This document shows positions 38,265-46,709 of a DNA stretch of 64,000 nucleotides, in pieces (within the stretch, counting starts at the first letter, position 1; each line of letters begins with the position of its first letter). Both the position numbers and the translations under genes were made by a program. Below the pieces are notes generated by a model. The model was not told the origin of the DNA. It worked only from the letters and a program-made list of their open reading frames with translations, and ran no database searches. Source of the DNA: an uncultured Oscillospiraceae bacterium (GTDB taxonomy: Bacteria; Bacillota; Clostridia; Oscillospirales; Oscillospiraceae); the NCBI GenBank assembly GCA_944385275.1, contig CALWWP010000007.1, positions 1-64,000 on the forward strand, in the 5' to 3' direction.

Positions 38265-39541
38265 TGAATACCAAGAAAAATTATATTTCTTTTACCAAAG
38301 AAATGAAAAAAGAATATACGATACTGGCGCCGAATATGTTGCCCATACATTTTAAGCTGATACTTCAGGTACTGCGAAACTACGGATACAAGATAGATCT
38401 GCTGGAAACGCAGGGAGAACATATTGTGGAGACGGGATTGAAATATGTGCACAACGATACCTGTTATCCGGCTATTTTAGTAATCGGTCAGTTTATTGAC
38501 GCGATTGAGAGCGGGAAATACGATCCGCATAAGATAGCGCTCATTCTGTTTCAGACCGGCGGAGGATGCCGCGCCTCGAATTACATATTTTTGTTGAGAA
38601 AGGCGCTTGAGAAGGCGGGATACGGATATGTTCCGGTGATTTCGTTCAGCCTTAACAATTTGGAAGATCATCCCGGCTTTAAGCTCACGCTGCCGATCCT
38701 GCACAGGATGGTCTACGGAGTCATGTTTGGAGACCTGCTGTTGTCTCTGGTAAACCAGTGCAAGCCGTATGAGCTGAACCATGGAGATACAGAAAGGCTG
38801 GCGGAGAAGTACACTGTCGAGCTTGCAAAAGAGATGCAGGAGAACGGCGTTTCTTTCCGCAAGGCAAAACAGAGATACAAGGAGATCTTGGACGCATTTG
38901 CGCAGATACCGATGGCAGACGAGGAAAAAGTCAGAGTGGGTATCGTCGGTGAGATATACGTAAAGTACTCGCCTCTCGGCAACAACAACTTGGAGCAATT
39001 TTTGGTCGACGAGGGAGCAGAGGTCACTATACCGGGATTTTTAGATTTTTGCCTGTACTGTGTGTATAACAACTTGATCGACTATAAATTTTACAGAAAA
39101 AGGAAGCTGGCCTATCCAGTTATAAAGTGGGTATACCAGTATTTGCTGGGAAAACAGAGAGAGCTGATAGATCTTATTAAGAAAGACGGACGTTTCCGCG
39201 CGCCGGCTCCATTTGAAGAGACGGCTGAGCGCATACAGGAAAATATCAGCGTCGGGTGCAAAATGGGAGAGGGCTGGCTGCTTCCTGCTGAGATGCTTGA
39301 GCTTGCAGACAGCGGTGTGAAGAATATTATTTGTACTCAGCCTTTTGGATGCCTGCCGAACCATATATGCGGGAAGGGCATGATGAAGCCGCTCAAGGAC
39401 AAAAATCCCGAAATAAATATAGTTGCGATAGATTACGACGCGAGTGCGACTAGAGTCAATCAGGAAAACAGGATAAAGCTTATGCTTGCAAACGCGAGGC
39501 AGAGTACAAAAGAAAAGCTGGGGAGCGTCTATGGGGATTGA
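38264..39541 (+). CDS. 2-Hydroxyacyl-CoA dehydratase-like protein (activase-associated subunit)
   Basis: 425 residues. Resembles the C-terminal section of the large activase fusions and the dehydratase subunit fold. It has conserved cysteines in HNDTCYPAIL, GGGCRASNY, FCLYCVYN and CTQPFGCLPNHICGKG, which could bind an Fe-S cluster. The start ATG at 38264 overlaps the preceding stop by one base, with AAGGAG 7 bases upstream; the longer frame from 38258 begins in a TTG and is less likely. The reading frame differs from that of the activase gene. The actual substrate is unknown. Confidence 0.85.
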   Translation: MNTKKNYISFTKEMKKEYTILAPNMLPIHFKLILQVLRNYGYKIDLLETQGEHIVETGLKYVHNDTCYPAILVIGQFIDAIESGKYDPHKIALILFQTGGGCRASNYIFLLRKALEKAGYGYVPVISFSLNNLEDHPGFKLTLPILHRMVYGVMFGDLLLSLVNQCKPYELNHGDTERLAEKYTVELAKEMQENGVSFRKAKQRYKEILDAFAQIPMADEEKVRVGIVGEIYVKYSPLGNNNLEQFLVDEGAEVTIPGFLDFCLYCVYNNLIDYKFYRKRKLAYPVIKWVYQYLLGKQRELIDLIKKDGRFRAPAPFEETAERIQENISVGCKMGEGWLLPAEMLELADSGVKNIICTQPFGCLPNHICGKGMMKPLKDKNPEINIVAIDYDASATRVNQENRIKLMLANARQSTKEKLGSVYGD

Positions 39542-40787
39542 GTTTAACATTTCTGACAGAGGAGTAGTTGTTTTAAAAAAGGCTGTGCCGTTTGAAAGAT
39601 ATTTTCCATCTGAGACGGACAAAAAATTTTGGGACGATTTTAAAATCAAGTATCCTGAAAAGACTTTGGCGGAGTTTTTGACGCAGGAACCGGGACTGGG
39701 AACCGTAAAAGAGCTGGATACAGGGGATGTTTTAGTCGAAAATACTCCCGGTGGGGAGCTGCAAGTAAAAGAAGCGGTGAGGAAATACCACGAAAAATAT
39801 CCGATGCACATCACTCGTATGTTCGGAAGCTATATACTGCTTGCCGGAGAGCCGCTTCGCGCCGTACATGCGACTCCTATCCCCATAAAATACTGTCCTC
39901 TGATGAGAAAACTTTTAAATGAGGTCGGCGGAGAGACAGCTCAGCGCCTGCTGGAGACTTTGGAAGGATCTTCGGAGGACGAGCAGAGACAGCTCATGTG
40001 CCGTCTTATCAACGAAGTCGTTATAGACGGAGGGTATTTTGACACAAAAAGGCCTCTCAATTCGTGCGAAGCCAATGTACTGTTCGGAGCTTCGGAAATG
40101 CTTTTTTCGGCTTTTCGCTCAGGCCATATCGATGCGGCTGTCATAGTATCGAACAATTTGGGAACTATCATCACGACTACGGCTGAAGCCACTCAGGGAG
40201 CTGTCAAGAGGATGACGGGCCTGTTCTACACAAGCCCGGCTAGGGACATAATGGAAACGGCTGAAAAAGAAAATATCATTCCGGTTTTCCCGTATACTGC
40301 GCGAATAGACCAGATCGCCGGGCTTGAGGAAGCGCTTGAACGGGGATACCGCAGGGTGGCGGTCTCTCTGGCGTCCCATGACAACCGGCTTTGGGGCGAA
40401 GTTGAAAATTTGGCGGAAAAATATGGAGCCGAGGTGTACAGGCTGGGTCTGTGTTCAACAGGGATAGCAGAGGAAACTGCCGCGCAGATGCAGAAATATT
40501 CGGATATCATCTGGTCATGCGCTTCGAAGGCGGTAAAAGAGTATATTGAACCAAAAGCCATTGCGCAGGTGGGGTTGAAAATACCTGTCTATATAATGAC
40601 GGAACGCGGATGGAAGCTTGCGTCAAATCACCTTGGAGTTATGCAGGGCATACAGAATTTTGGAGAGGATACGGTTTTGGCCAGCGGAGAAAACAGACCG
40701 GTATTTTTAAACGGACAGGACGGCATAAGGAAGGTCATGAAAAAGGAACTTCTTCCGTGCAGCGACTGCCCGACGCCCTGTATCTGA
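39531..40787 (+). CDS. DUF2099-like protein resembling methanogenesis marker 8
   Basis: 418 residues. Several segments recall the DUF2099 / methanogenesis-marker-8 family: IKYCPLMRKL, FGASEMLFSAFRSGHIDAAV, FPYTARIDQIAG, GYRRVAVSLAS and KYSDIIWSCASKAVKEYI. The N-terminal ~110 residues and the C-terminal cysteine-rich tail (LLPCSDCPTPCI) are extra. The tail could bind a metal or cluster. The start ATG 39531 overlaps the previous gene by 11 bases, with GGGGAG upstream. It is the last gene of the MarR-led operon. The family name rests on recalled motifs; function in bacteria is not known to me. Confidence 0.6.
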   Translation: MGIEFNISDRGVVVLKKAVPFERYFPSETDKKFWDDFKIKYPEKTLAEFLTQEPGLGTVKELDTGDVLVENTPGGELQVKEAVRKYHEKYPMHITRMFGSYILLAGEPLRAVHATPIPIKYCPLMRKLLNEVGGETAQRLLETLEGSSEDEQRQLMCRLINEVVIDGGYFDTKRPLNSCEANVLFGASEMLFSAFRSGHIDAAVIVSNNLGTIITTTAEATQGAVKRMTGLFYTSPARDIMETAEKENIIPVFPYTARIDQIAGLEEALERGYRRVAVSLASHDNRLWGEVENLAEKYGAEVYRLGLCSTGIAEETAAQMQKYSDIIWSCASKAVKEYIEPKAIAQVGLKIPVYIMTERGWKLASNHLGVMQGIQNFGEDTVLASGENRPVFLNGQDGIRKVMKKELLPCSDCPTPCI

Positions 40788-40793
40788 CATAAT

Positions 40794-40837
40794 AAAAAAG
40801 AACCGTCTGACTTTGCAAAGTCAGACGGTTCTTTTTT
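40794..40837. terminator. Perfect 44-base palindromic bidirectional terminator
   Basis: Two exact 22-base half-sites with A6 and T6 ends, between the convergent DUF2099-like gene and the thioesterase gene. Confidence 0.95.
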
Positions 40838-40851
40838 GGGAGAGATTTTCC

Positions 40852-41340
40852 TTACAGTTCGGTCAGGCCGTCGGGCAGATAATAGCACATTTCTTCGTGA
40901 TAGGTCACGCCAGCTTGTATTTGGGAAATATCCAGCTTTAAATACTTGAGAACGGCGTCTGCAAGCACGTTGCCGTCCATATCCGTAAGAAAGGCTTCGC
41001 TTTTGAGAAAACGTGATGAATTTGTCAAAATTCGCGCTGTACCTTTTAACTGAACTTCATATGGGACAGGCTTGCGGTAACGGCTCTCGATAGACATAGT
41101 CACACCCATTATTTCAGGGGAGGCGACCCAGAGAGCACGAAGGCCCAGTTCGTCCAGCATAGCCGTTATCATCCCGCCGTGCACTCGGCCGGGGTAGCTT
41201 TGATGTTCTTTTTTAAAGGAAAATATTGATGCGACGCTCCCGTCTTCCATTGAATAAAACGGAGCCTGTATACCGTACGGATTGTCCATGCCGCAGATTA
41301 TGCACATGCGGCTGTTCCTTTGCTTTTCAACGATCTTCAT
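40852..41340 (-). CDS. Hotdog-fold thioesterase (PaaI-like)
   Basis: 162 residues. The helix-containing core GRVHGGMITAMLDELG is the hotdog active-site region, and a N-terminal CIICGMDNPYGI motif of some acyl-CoA thioesterases is present. It probably hydrolyses acyl- or aryl-CoA thioesters in the cytoplasm. GAGAGG lies upstream of the ATG at a somewhat long distance. It is transcribed convergently to the activase operon; whether the two act together is inference. Confidence 0.85.
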   Translation of the reverse strand: MKIVEKQRNSRMCIICGMDNPYGIQAPFYSMEDGSVASIFSFKKEHQSYPGRVHGGMITAMLDELGLRALWVASPEIMGVTMSIESRYRKPVPYEVQLKGTARILTNSSRFLKSEAFLTDMDGNVLADAVLKYLKLDISQIQAGVTYHEEMCYYLPDGLTEL

Positions 41341-41364
41341 ATAGATAAATACCTCTCTATTTTA

Positions 41365-42960
41365 TTATAAGCTTTCAAATACTTTGACTCCGCGTACGGT
41401 AAGCCATCTGTAGAGCAGGGCGCAGGCCAGCGTAAATACGACAAGGCATGACAACAGGTACACATCTAAAGAGAACGAAGCCGGAAGGAAAAAGTAGATT
41501 ATTACCGGAAGCAATACAGCTCCCATTGATCCGAATATGGCTATGAGTACGCTTGCTCCCTGTTTTACAGCGGCTGTTTCCGATATCCAATCGAACCGGG
41601 GGAACTTTAGATTCGCTATAAGGCCGAGCAGAGCGCAGAAAATGGTCACCATTATAGGAAGGAATATCATACACACGGCGTTGACAGCCGAGCTTGAGAA
41701 AATAAACACGGATATTACAGCCGTAAACAGTATTGGAGGAATACACAAGAACAGATGAAGCTTCAGCTTGCTTGTCAATATATCGAGAGGAGAGACCGGT
41801 ATGGACTTTATTATCCAAAGCCTTTTGCCCTCAAGAGAAATAGACGGAGCTGTTATGTTGTTTAAAGTAGCCATTCCGCAGAGGAACAGCGTTATGATAG
41901 CGGGTATCAGTCCGGAGCTGTCTGGTATTATCGAGACAAACTGCAGCACAAGGTCGCTTTTTATGAGCAAAAATACTCCGCCTATAAAAATGAAAACTAT
42001 GCCCAAAGAAGCGTTCAATATATATGTTGGACAGGACAGGAACTGACGCAGTTCTTTTTGAAGCAGCGCTTTTTGGGGACTGGAAACTTTTAAAGGCTTT
42101 TCTCTGTATACCACTTTGGCAGCGCCGTGCTTTACAGTTACAGTTTTAATGAAAGTATTCGACAATATCAAGAAAACGACTATGAAGGGAACTATAACGC
42201 ACAAAAGGCCCAAGAGCAGATACTGTACGTTTGAATCCGCGATGGCAGTGCCAAGCCAGTAGACCGGGGCGGCAAACGCCCTTACTTTAGAGGCAGAGGA
42301 AGAGCTGTTTAGAATAAGCAGCTGGACATAGTTGTTCATTTGACTGTAAAAATAAAAATATGCGCCCAAGAACAAGAAAGAGAACAGGGTAACGAAAAGA
42401 GATTTATTTCTTATCCTTGCGCTTATGCGCGAAATCAGCCATGCAAAAGCGCTGGATACCGCCAAAGAAAGGAGCGGAAGGAAAAGAAATACAAGAATGA
42501 AGAAAAACAAGCTGGAAACATCGGTTTGAAGAGAAGTAAAATATACGAATCCGGCCGGTATTGCGACAATCAGATCAAAAATAAAGTTTAGCAGGAGAAG
42601 GGATATCATACGGCTCAACAGGATAGCTCGCGGTGGGATGGGCATAGATAAGAGCAGCTCGTTGTCTTTTGCCTCGTAGAGCTGGCTGTGCGTCGCAAAT
42701 ACGCTTCCTATAAACATAAGGGCGAAAGCTAGGATAGCTGTAAAGGCAAAGTAAAACCAATCGAGTCCGGCCGCATGAAATGGCTGGCAGATTTGGGAAA
42801 ATATCATGCCAAAAAGCATTATAAACGCAGCTGCAGCATAGAGCAGCAATATAAAGAGACCTGCGGATGCCAATTTGGTGCGCTGACGGCCCCGCCTTCC
42901 GGTATTGAACAGGGAATACAGCAGCGCCGATATCCTGTTTTTTATTAAAATCTTAAGCAT
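41365..42960 (-). CDS. ABC-2 type transporter permease
   Basis: 531 residues with about twelve hydrophobic helices, a large one-chain permease. No signal motif other than membrane helices is recognised. It overlaps the ATPase gene upstream by 8 bases, so together they make one ABC exporter. The layout is that of ABC-2 exporters; the exported compound is unknown. Confidence 0.85.
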   Translation of the reverse strand: MLKILIKNRISALLYSLFNTGRRGRQRTKLASAGLFILLLYAAAAFIMLFGMIFSQICQPFHAAGLDWFYFAFTAILAFALMFIGSVFATHSQLYEAKDNELLLSMPIPPRAILLSRMISLLLLNFIFDLIVAIPAGFVYFTSLQTDVSSLFFFILVFLFLPLLSLAVSSAFAWLISRISARIRNKSLFVTLFSFLFLGAYFYFYSQMNNYVQLLILNSSSSASKVRAFAAPVYWLGTAIADSNVQYLLLGLLCVIVPFIVVFLILSNTFIKTVTVKHGAAKVVYREKPLKVSSPQKALLQKELRQFLSCPTYILNASLGIVFIFIGGVFLLIKSDLVLQFVSIIPDSSGLIPAIITLFLCGMATLNNITAPSISLEGKRLWIIKSIPVSPLDILTSKLKLHLFLCIPPILFTAVISVFIFSSSAVNAVCMIFLPIMVTIFCALLGLIANLKFPRFDWISETAAVKQGASVLIAIFGSMGAVLLPVIIYFFLPASFSLDVYLLSCLVVFTLACALLYRWLTVRGVKVFESL

Positions 42961-43666
42961 GGCCTTCCTCCAGTTCGAGAAATACCTCTTCCAGAGAGTC
43001 GTTGCCGCGCACCTCTTCCATGGTGCCGGAAGTTACAAGCTTTCCCCTCCTGATGATGGCGACTTTATCGCAAAGCTTTTCTGCTACGTCCAGGACATGT
43101 GTTGAAAAGAAAATTGCGCCCCCATTGTCGCAGTGCTCACGCATCAGCTGCTTGAGAAGATGTGAAGCCTTGGGGTCTAGGCCAACGAAGGGTTCATCCA
43201 TTATTATCAGTTTTGGTTCGTGGAGAAGAGCGGATATTATCGCCAGTTTTTGCTTCATACCATGTGAATAAGCGGATATGGGCTGGGCAAGGTCGCCGGT
43301 CAGCTCAAATAGATCAGAGTACTTTTTTATACGCGCTTCCCTGACAGTCTTATCGATGGAATAGACGTCGGCAATGAAATTAAGATATTTGATTCCTGAT
43401 AGGAATTCATATAGGTCAGGATTATCTGGGATATATGCAAGTTTCTTCTTGCACTCCAGAGGCTGGGTACGTATGGAGCTTCCATCAATATAGATTTCTC
43501 CGGAGTCAAACTGCATGATACCGCAGCAGGCTTTGATCGTAGTAGTCTTGCCCGCTCCGTTGTGTCCGATAAATCCATATATTTCACCCGGAAGGATATG
43601 GATGGACAGATTGTCAACGGCGGCGTTGTTACCGAAGCGCTTTGTTAAATTCTCTATTTTAAGCAT
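42953..43666 (-). CDS. ABC transporter ATP-binding protein
   Basis: 237 residues. Walker A GHNGAGKTT, signature-like YSHGMKQKLAI and Walker B LIIMDEPFVGLDP are present. The signature has HGM in place of the usual GGQ, which is common in ABC-2 exporters of this type. Overlaps the permease gene by 8 bases; AGGAGGAT precedes the ATG. It is transcribed in the same direction as rpsT upstream but is separated from it by a terminator. Confidence 0.93.
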   Translation of the reverse strand: MLKIENLTKRFGNNAAVDNLSIHILPGEIYGFIGHNGAGKTTTIKACCGIMQFDSGEIYIDGSSIRTQPLECKKKLAYIPDNPDLYEFLSGIKYLNFIADVYSIDKTVREARIKKYSDLFELTGDLAQPISAYSHGMKQKLAIISALLHEPKLIIMDEPFVGLDPKASHLLKQLMREHCDNGGAIFFSTHVLDVAEKLCDKVAIIRRGKLVTSGTMEEVRGNDSLEEVFLELEEGHA

Positions 43667-43711
43667 ATAGATCCTCCTTGGAAATACAGATAAGATTTTG
43701 CCCGGGAAATC

Positions 43712-43742
43712 AAAAAGGATGCACCTTGCAGTGCATCCTTTT
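43712..43742 (-). terminator. Terminator of rpsT
   Basis: A 12-bp stem (AAAAGGATGCAC and its complement) with T5 on the minus strand. Confidence 0.9.
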
Positions 43743-43763
43743 CATTTCAAAGATCAATTATTC

Positions 43764-44030
43764 TTACTTTGTAACGCTATTGAGCTGTATGGTGAGCCTG
43801 CTCTTTTTATGCGCTGCATTATTCTTGTGCAAAAGACCCTTGGAAACGGCGCTGTCTATAGTTTTGACCGCAACTTTGTATGCAGCCTTTGCGCCTTCCG
43901 TTTCACCTGCTGCTATTGCGGCGTCAAACTTTTTGATGTTGGTTTTAAGCTCGGATTTTCTGGCCTTGTTCTTCATGTTTCTGAGCTTAGCAAGCTGATC
44001 GCGCTTTGCTGCCGATTTAATGTTGGGCAA
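43764..44030 (-). CDS. rpsT: 30S ribosomal protein S20
   Basis: 88 residues, basic helical protein, binds 16S rRNA. The start is taken as TTG 44030, giving the canonical N-terminus PNIKSAAKR. An upstream GTG (44039) lies inside the Shine-Dalgarno sequence AGGAGGTGAG, so it cannot be used efficiently. The alanine- and lysine-rich composition is typical. It is divergent from gpr, an arrangement often found in Firmicutes. Confidence 0.95.
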   Translation of the reverse strand: MPNIKSAAKRDQLAKLRNMKNKARKSELKTNIKKFDAAIAAGETEGAKAAYKVAVKTIDSAVSKGLLHKNNAAHKKSRLTIQLNSVTK

Positions 44031-44083
44031 ATAACTCACCTCCTCAAGCGAAATATGGTGTTGTAAACATCACTCGGAAGATA

Positions 44084-44112
44084 AATGTACCATTAAAACA
44101 GAAAAAATGCAA
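44084..44112 (-). promoter_or_regulatory. Promoter of rpsT
   Basis: On the minus strand: -35 TTGCAT (44107-44112), 17-base spacer, -10 TACATT (44084-44089). Confidence 0.65.
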
Positions 44113-44162
44113 GAGTTTTTTTCAAAATTTTAAGAAAAATTATTTGTCCCACAAAATATTGA

Positions 44163-44174
44163 CCCTGTACAGGG
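44163..44174. repeat. Perfect 12-base palindrome between rpsT and gpr
   Basis: CCCTGTACAGGG is self-complementary, located upstream of both divergent genes. It may be a binding site or chance; no regulator is indicated. Confidence 0.35.
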
Positions 44175-44184
44175 ACTCGGCATT

Positions 44185-44214
44185 GCATATATTGAGGCCT
44201 TTCCTGCAACAATA
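44185..44214 (+). promoter_or_regulatory. Possible sporulation sigma (sigma-G/F-like) promoter of gpr
   Basis: GCATA (44185-44189) matches the sigma-G/F -35, and 18 bases later AACAATA is a poor match to CATnnTA. Expected from gpr biology; weakly supported by sequence. Confidence 0.3.
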
Positions 44215-44239
44215 ATAAAAAATGCAGGAGGGAAACACC

Positions 44240-45136
44240 ATGTCCAAAAGAACAGACCTTGCAGTTGAAGCAAAAGAGATCTGGCAGGAAGACACGAGGA
44301 CCACAGGTCAGCTTCGTGGAGTCAAGGCCTCAGAGTCAGATGAAAACGGATTTCACACAGAGACTGTGCGGATTTTAGACGAACGCGGCGAACAGGCTCT
44401 TGGAAAACCGCGCGGAACCTATATAACTATAGATCTTGACAGCGTGATACGTAAGGAAGAGGACTCGTTTTCAAGGGGAATAGAGGCGATAAAGAAAAAG
44501 CTGTCCGAGGTCTACGAGCTTAAAGCTTCCGACAGCATTTTTGTGGCCGGACTAGGAAATCCGGCAATAACACCGGATGACCTTGGCCCACAGACGGTGG
44601 ACAGTATTTTGATAACGAGACATTTGGTGGATTCTGTTCCGGAACATTTCGGCGAGTTTCGACGGGTAAGCGCAATAAAAACCGGTGTTCTCGGAACAAC
44701 GGGAATAGAAAGCGGAGAGACTGTACAGGCAATATGCGACAGAGTTAAGCCGGACGTTATAGTTGTTGTGGACGCACTGGCGTCCAGAAATCTTTCTCGT
44801 GTATGCAGAACAGTACAGATCACAGATTCGGGAATTGTACCGGGATCTGGAGTAGGCAACAGCCGCGCAGCACTCAGCCGAGAAACGCTGGGAGTGCCAG
44901 TCGTATCTATAGGGGTGCCGACAGTAGTCGATGCAGAAACGCTGGTAGCGGATATATTGGAAAAAAATGGGATAAAAAACGAGCTTCCGGAACATCTTTT
45001 GGGAGGCGGAATAATAGTTACGCCAAAGGAAATCGATTCGAGCATACACGATATATCAAAGCTTCTGGCATATGGTCTTAACTTGTGGCTGCACGACGGG
45101 CTGACATTGGAAGACATAGATATGTTTTTATCATAA
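44240..45136 (+). CDS. gpr: Spore germination protease GPR
   Basis: 298 residues. GPR degrades small acid-soluble spore proteins during germination. Family regions are KRTDLAVEAKE at the start, VAGLGNPAITPDDLGP, GVLGTTGIESGE and SGIVPGSGVGNSR. ATG 44240 has GGAGGGAAACACC upstream. The ATG at 44222 lies in front of this binding site and is unlikely. With this start only three residues precede the RTDLA block, so the N-terminal propeptide known from Bacillus is nearly absent. Its presence says the organism forms spores. Confidence 0.96.
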   Translation: MSKRTDLAVEAKEIWQEDTRTTGQLRGVKASESDENGFHTETVRILDERGEQALGKPRGTYITIDLDSVIRKEEDSFSRGIEAIKKKLSEVYELKASDSIFVAGLGNPAITPDDLGPQTVDSILITRHLVDSVPEHFGEFRRVSAIKTGVLGTTGIESGETVQAICDRVKPDVIVVVDALASRNLSRVCRTVQITDSGIVPGSGVGNSRAALSRETLGVPVVSIGVPTVVDAETLVADILEKNGIKNELPEHLLGGGIIVTPKEIDSSIHDISKLLAYGLNLWLHDGLTLEDIDMFLS

Positions 45137-45172
45137 AATCAGAGGCAAAGGATTTCCCTTGCCTCTGATTTT
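45135..45172. terminator. Bidirectional terminator between gpr and the nitroreductase gene
   Basis: AAAATCAGAGGCAA and its exact complement form a 14-bp stem with a 10-base loop. Confidence 0.9.
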
Positions 45173-45182
45173 AATTTACATT

Positions 45183-45692
45183 TTAAAATGAAACTACGCG
45201 CCCCGGGTTGCGGTCTTTTGGAGGGGTGTCATTCAGCGGATGGCCTATTACGATGCCGATGGTGAAAATGTAGTCTTCGGGAACTCCAAATTTCTTTTTC
45301 CATTTGTCGGCTTCACTTCCGCGCAGGTATTCACGGATGCAGCCTACGATCACGGATCCAAGCCCAATAGATTTAGCTGCCAGCGCCATGCTTTGGACGG
45401 CAATACCGCTGTCTATTTCAAAGTATGGAAAAGATTGTCTGGCATATATCAGGATAAGGTTTTTTGCGCCATATACAGCGCCGGGATTGCCAAAGCCGGC
45501 AAGCAGCTCGTCCAAGGCAGGACCTTCCAGTGAAATAAACATAGTTTCCTGCTCGTTTCTGGCGGTGGGAGCCCACTCAGCCGAGTCAAGTATGTCCTTT
45601 AGTTCTTCGGCGGTCAAAGCCTCATCAGAATATGCGCGGATACTGCGCCTTGTTAAAATGGCCTCCATGGTCGGGTTAGTGTACTTTGTCAT
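45183..45692 (-). CDS. Nitroreductase family protein
   Basis: 169 residues, FMN-dependent nitroreductase fold. N-terminal ILTRRSIRAYSDE, central SAEWAPTARNEQ and the C-terminal YIFTIGIVIGHPL are typical. The natural substrate is unknown. The open frame extends upstream to 45827 through the parS region; ATG 45692 matches the family start and is used. AAGGAG lies 12 bases before it, a little far. Confidence 0.88.
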   Translation of the reverse strand: MTKYTNPTMEAILTRRSIRAYSDEALTAEELKDILDSAEWAPTARNEQETMFISLEGPALDELLAGFGNPGAVYGAKNLILIYARQSFPYFEIDSGIAVQSMALAAKSIGLGSVIVGCIREYLRGSEADKWKKKFGVPEDYIFTIGIVIGHPLNDTPPKDRNPGRVVSF

Positions 45693-45773
45693 AATAAAAA
45701 ACAGCTCCTTTCCCTGAACAAAACTATTTACTATAATGTGTATATAGTATAGCATGTATTCAACAAAAAGCAA

Positions 45774-45789
45774 TGTTTCACGTAAAACT
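45774..45789. promoter_or_regulatory. parS: parS site 1 (ParB binding)
   Basis: TGTTTCACGTAAAACT matches the 16-base parS consensus TGTTTCACGTGAAACA with two changes. It lies in the nitroreductase-parA gap. Confidence 0.75.
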
Positions 45790-45810
45790 TTATTTTGACA
45801 AGAGATAAAA

Positions 45811-45826
45811 AGTTTCACATGAAACA
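45811..45826. promoter_or_regulatory. parS: parS site 2 (ParB binding)
   Basis: AGTTTCACATGAAACA differs from the parS consensus at two positions and keeps the GTTTCAC and GAAAC arms. It lies 37 bases from site 1 and upstream of the parA promoter. Confidence 0.8.
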
Positions 45827-45881
45827 TATGCGTGTTTTTAAAGCGAAACGGCTGCGCTGAAAAAAATTTACAAACAAACGG

Positions 45882-45909
45882 TTGAATTAAGGTGTAAGTG
45901 TGCTATAAT
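45882..45909 (+). promoter_or_regulatory. Promoter of parA-parB
   Basis: -35 TTGAAT (45882-45887), 16-base spacer, extended -10 TGC-TATAAT (45904-45909), 28 bases before the start of parA. Confidence 0.75.
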
Positions 45910-45936
45910 AAAACGAAATTACAAGGAGAGACAGTG

Positions 45937-46695
45937 ATGGGGAAAACGATTGCAATGTTCAATCAAAAGGGAGGCGTCGGGAAAACTACTACCGGCGTCA
46001 ATTTGTGCTGTGCTCTTCATTCTCTTGGAAAAAAAGTCCTCATAGTGGATGTCGACCCGCAAGGCCACAGCTCTTCTGGGATGGGCGTAGATAAGAACAA
46101 TACTTCGCCAAATGTATACGACGTTATAATAAATGGCGTAGACGCTCGCAAGGCGATAGTCAAGACTAGATACGGAGATGTATTGTCATCCAACAAGGCT
46201 TTGTTTGGCGCAGGAATAGAGCTCGTGGGCGTGGCGGACAGGGAATTTATATTAAAAAAGGCTTTGGAACCGCTGAAGCCCGAATACGATTTCGTTTTTA
46301 TAGACTGCCCCGCGCTTTTGGAACTTTTGACGCTTAACGCGCTTTGCGCTGCGGACAGCGTACTGATCCCTGTGCAGTGCGAGTACCTTGCGCTGGAAGG
46401 ACTGAGCGACCTGATGACGTCTATCAGGATGATACGCAGGGGTCTGAATCCAGAAATAGAGATCGAGGGTATAGTTTTGACTATGTATGACGGGAGGACC
46501 AATTTGTCGCTGCAGGTCGCGACTGAGGTCAAGCGCTATTTCAAAACAGCGGTTTTCAAAACAGCTATACCTAGAAATGTCAGGCTAAGTGAAGCGCCGA
46601 GCCACGGAAAGCCGGTCATAGCGTATGACCGCGCATCGAGAGGGGCACAGGCGTATATGGAGCTGGCGGAAGAACTTTTGAAAAAGAACGCATAG
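45937..46695 (+). CDS. parA: Chromosome partitioning ATPase ParA (Soj)
   Basis: 252 residues. Deviant Walker A KGGVGKTT at 11-18, switch motif VDVDPQGHSSSGM and FIDCPALLELLTLNAL are present. ParA binds DNA non-specifically and, with ParB-parS, segregates origins; Soj also controls DnaA. The frame opens at 45898, but ATG 45937 after AAGGAGA gives the family N-terminus. parB follows after 14 bases. Confidence 0.96.
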   Translation: MGKTIAMFNQKGGVGKTTTGVNLCCALHSLGKKVLIVDVDPQGHSSSGMGVDKNNTSPNVYDVIINGVDARKAIVKTRYGDVLSSNKALFGAGIELVGVADREFILKKALEPLKPEYDFVFIDCPALLELLTLNALCAADSVLIPVQCEYLALEGLSDLMTSIRMIRRGLNPEIEIEGIVLTMYDGRTNLSLQVATEVKRYFKTAVFKTAIPRNVRLSEAPSHGKPVIAYDRASRGAQAYMELAEELLKKNA

Positions 46696-46709
46696 AGGAG
46701 GGTTGAGAT

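Noticed and set aside
44222..44239. Six-residue longer start for gpr
   Set aside because: This segment holds the Shine-Dalgarno sequence of the next ATG and no binding site lies before it.
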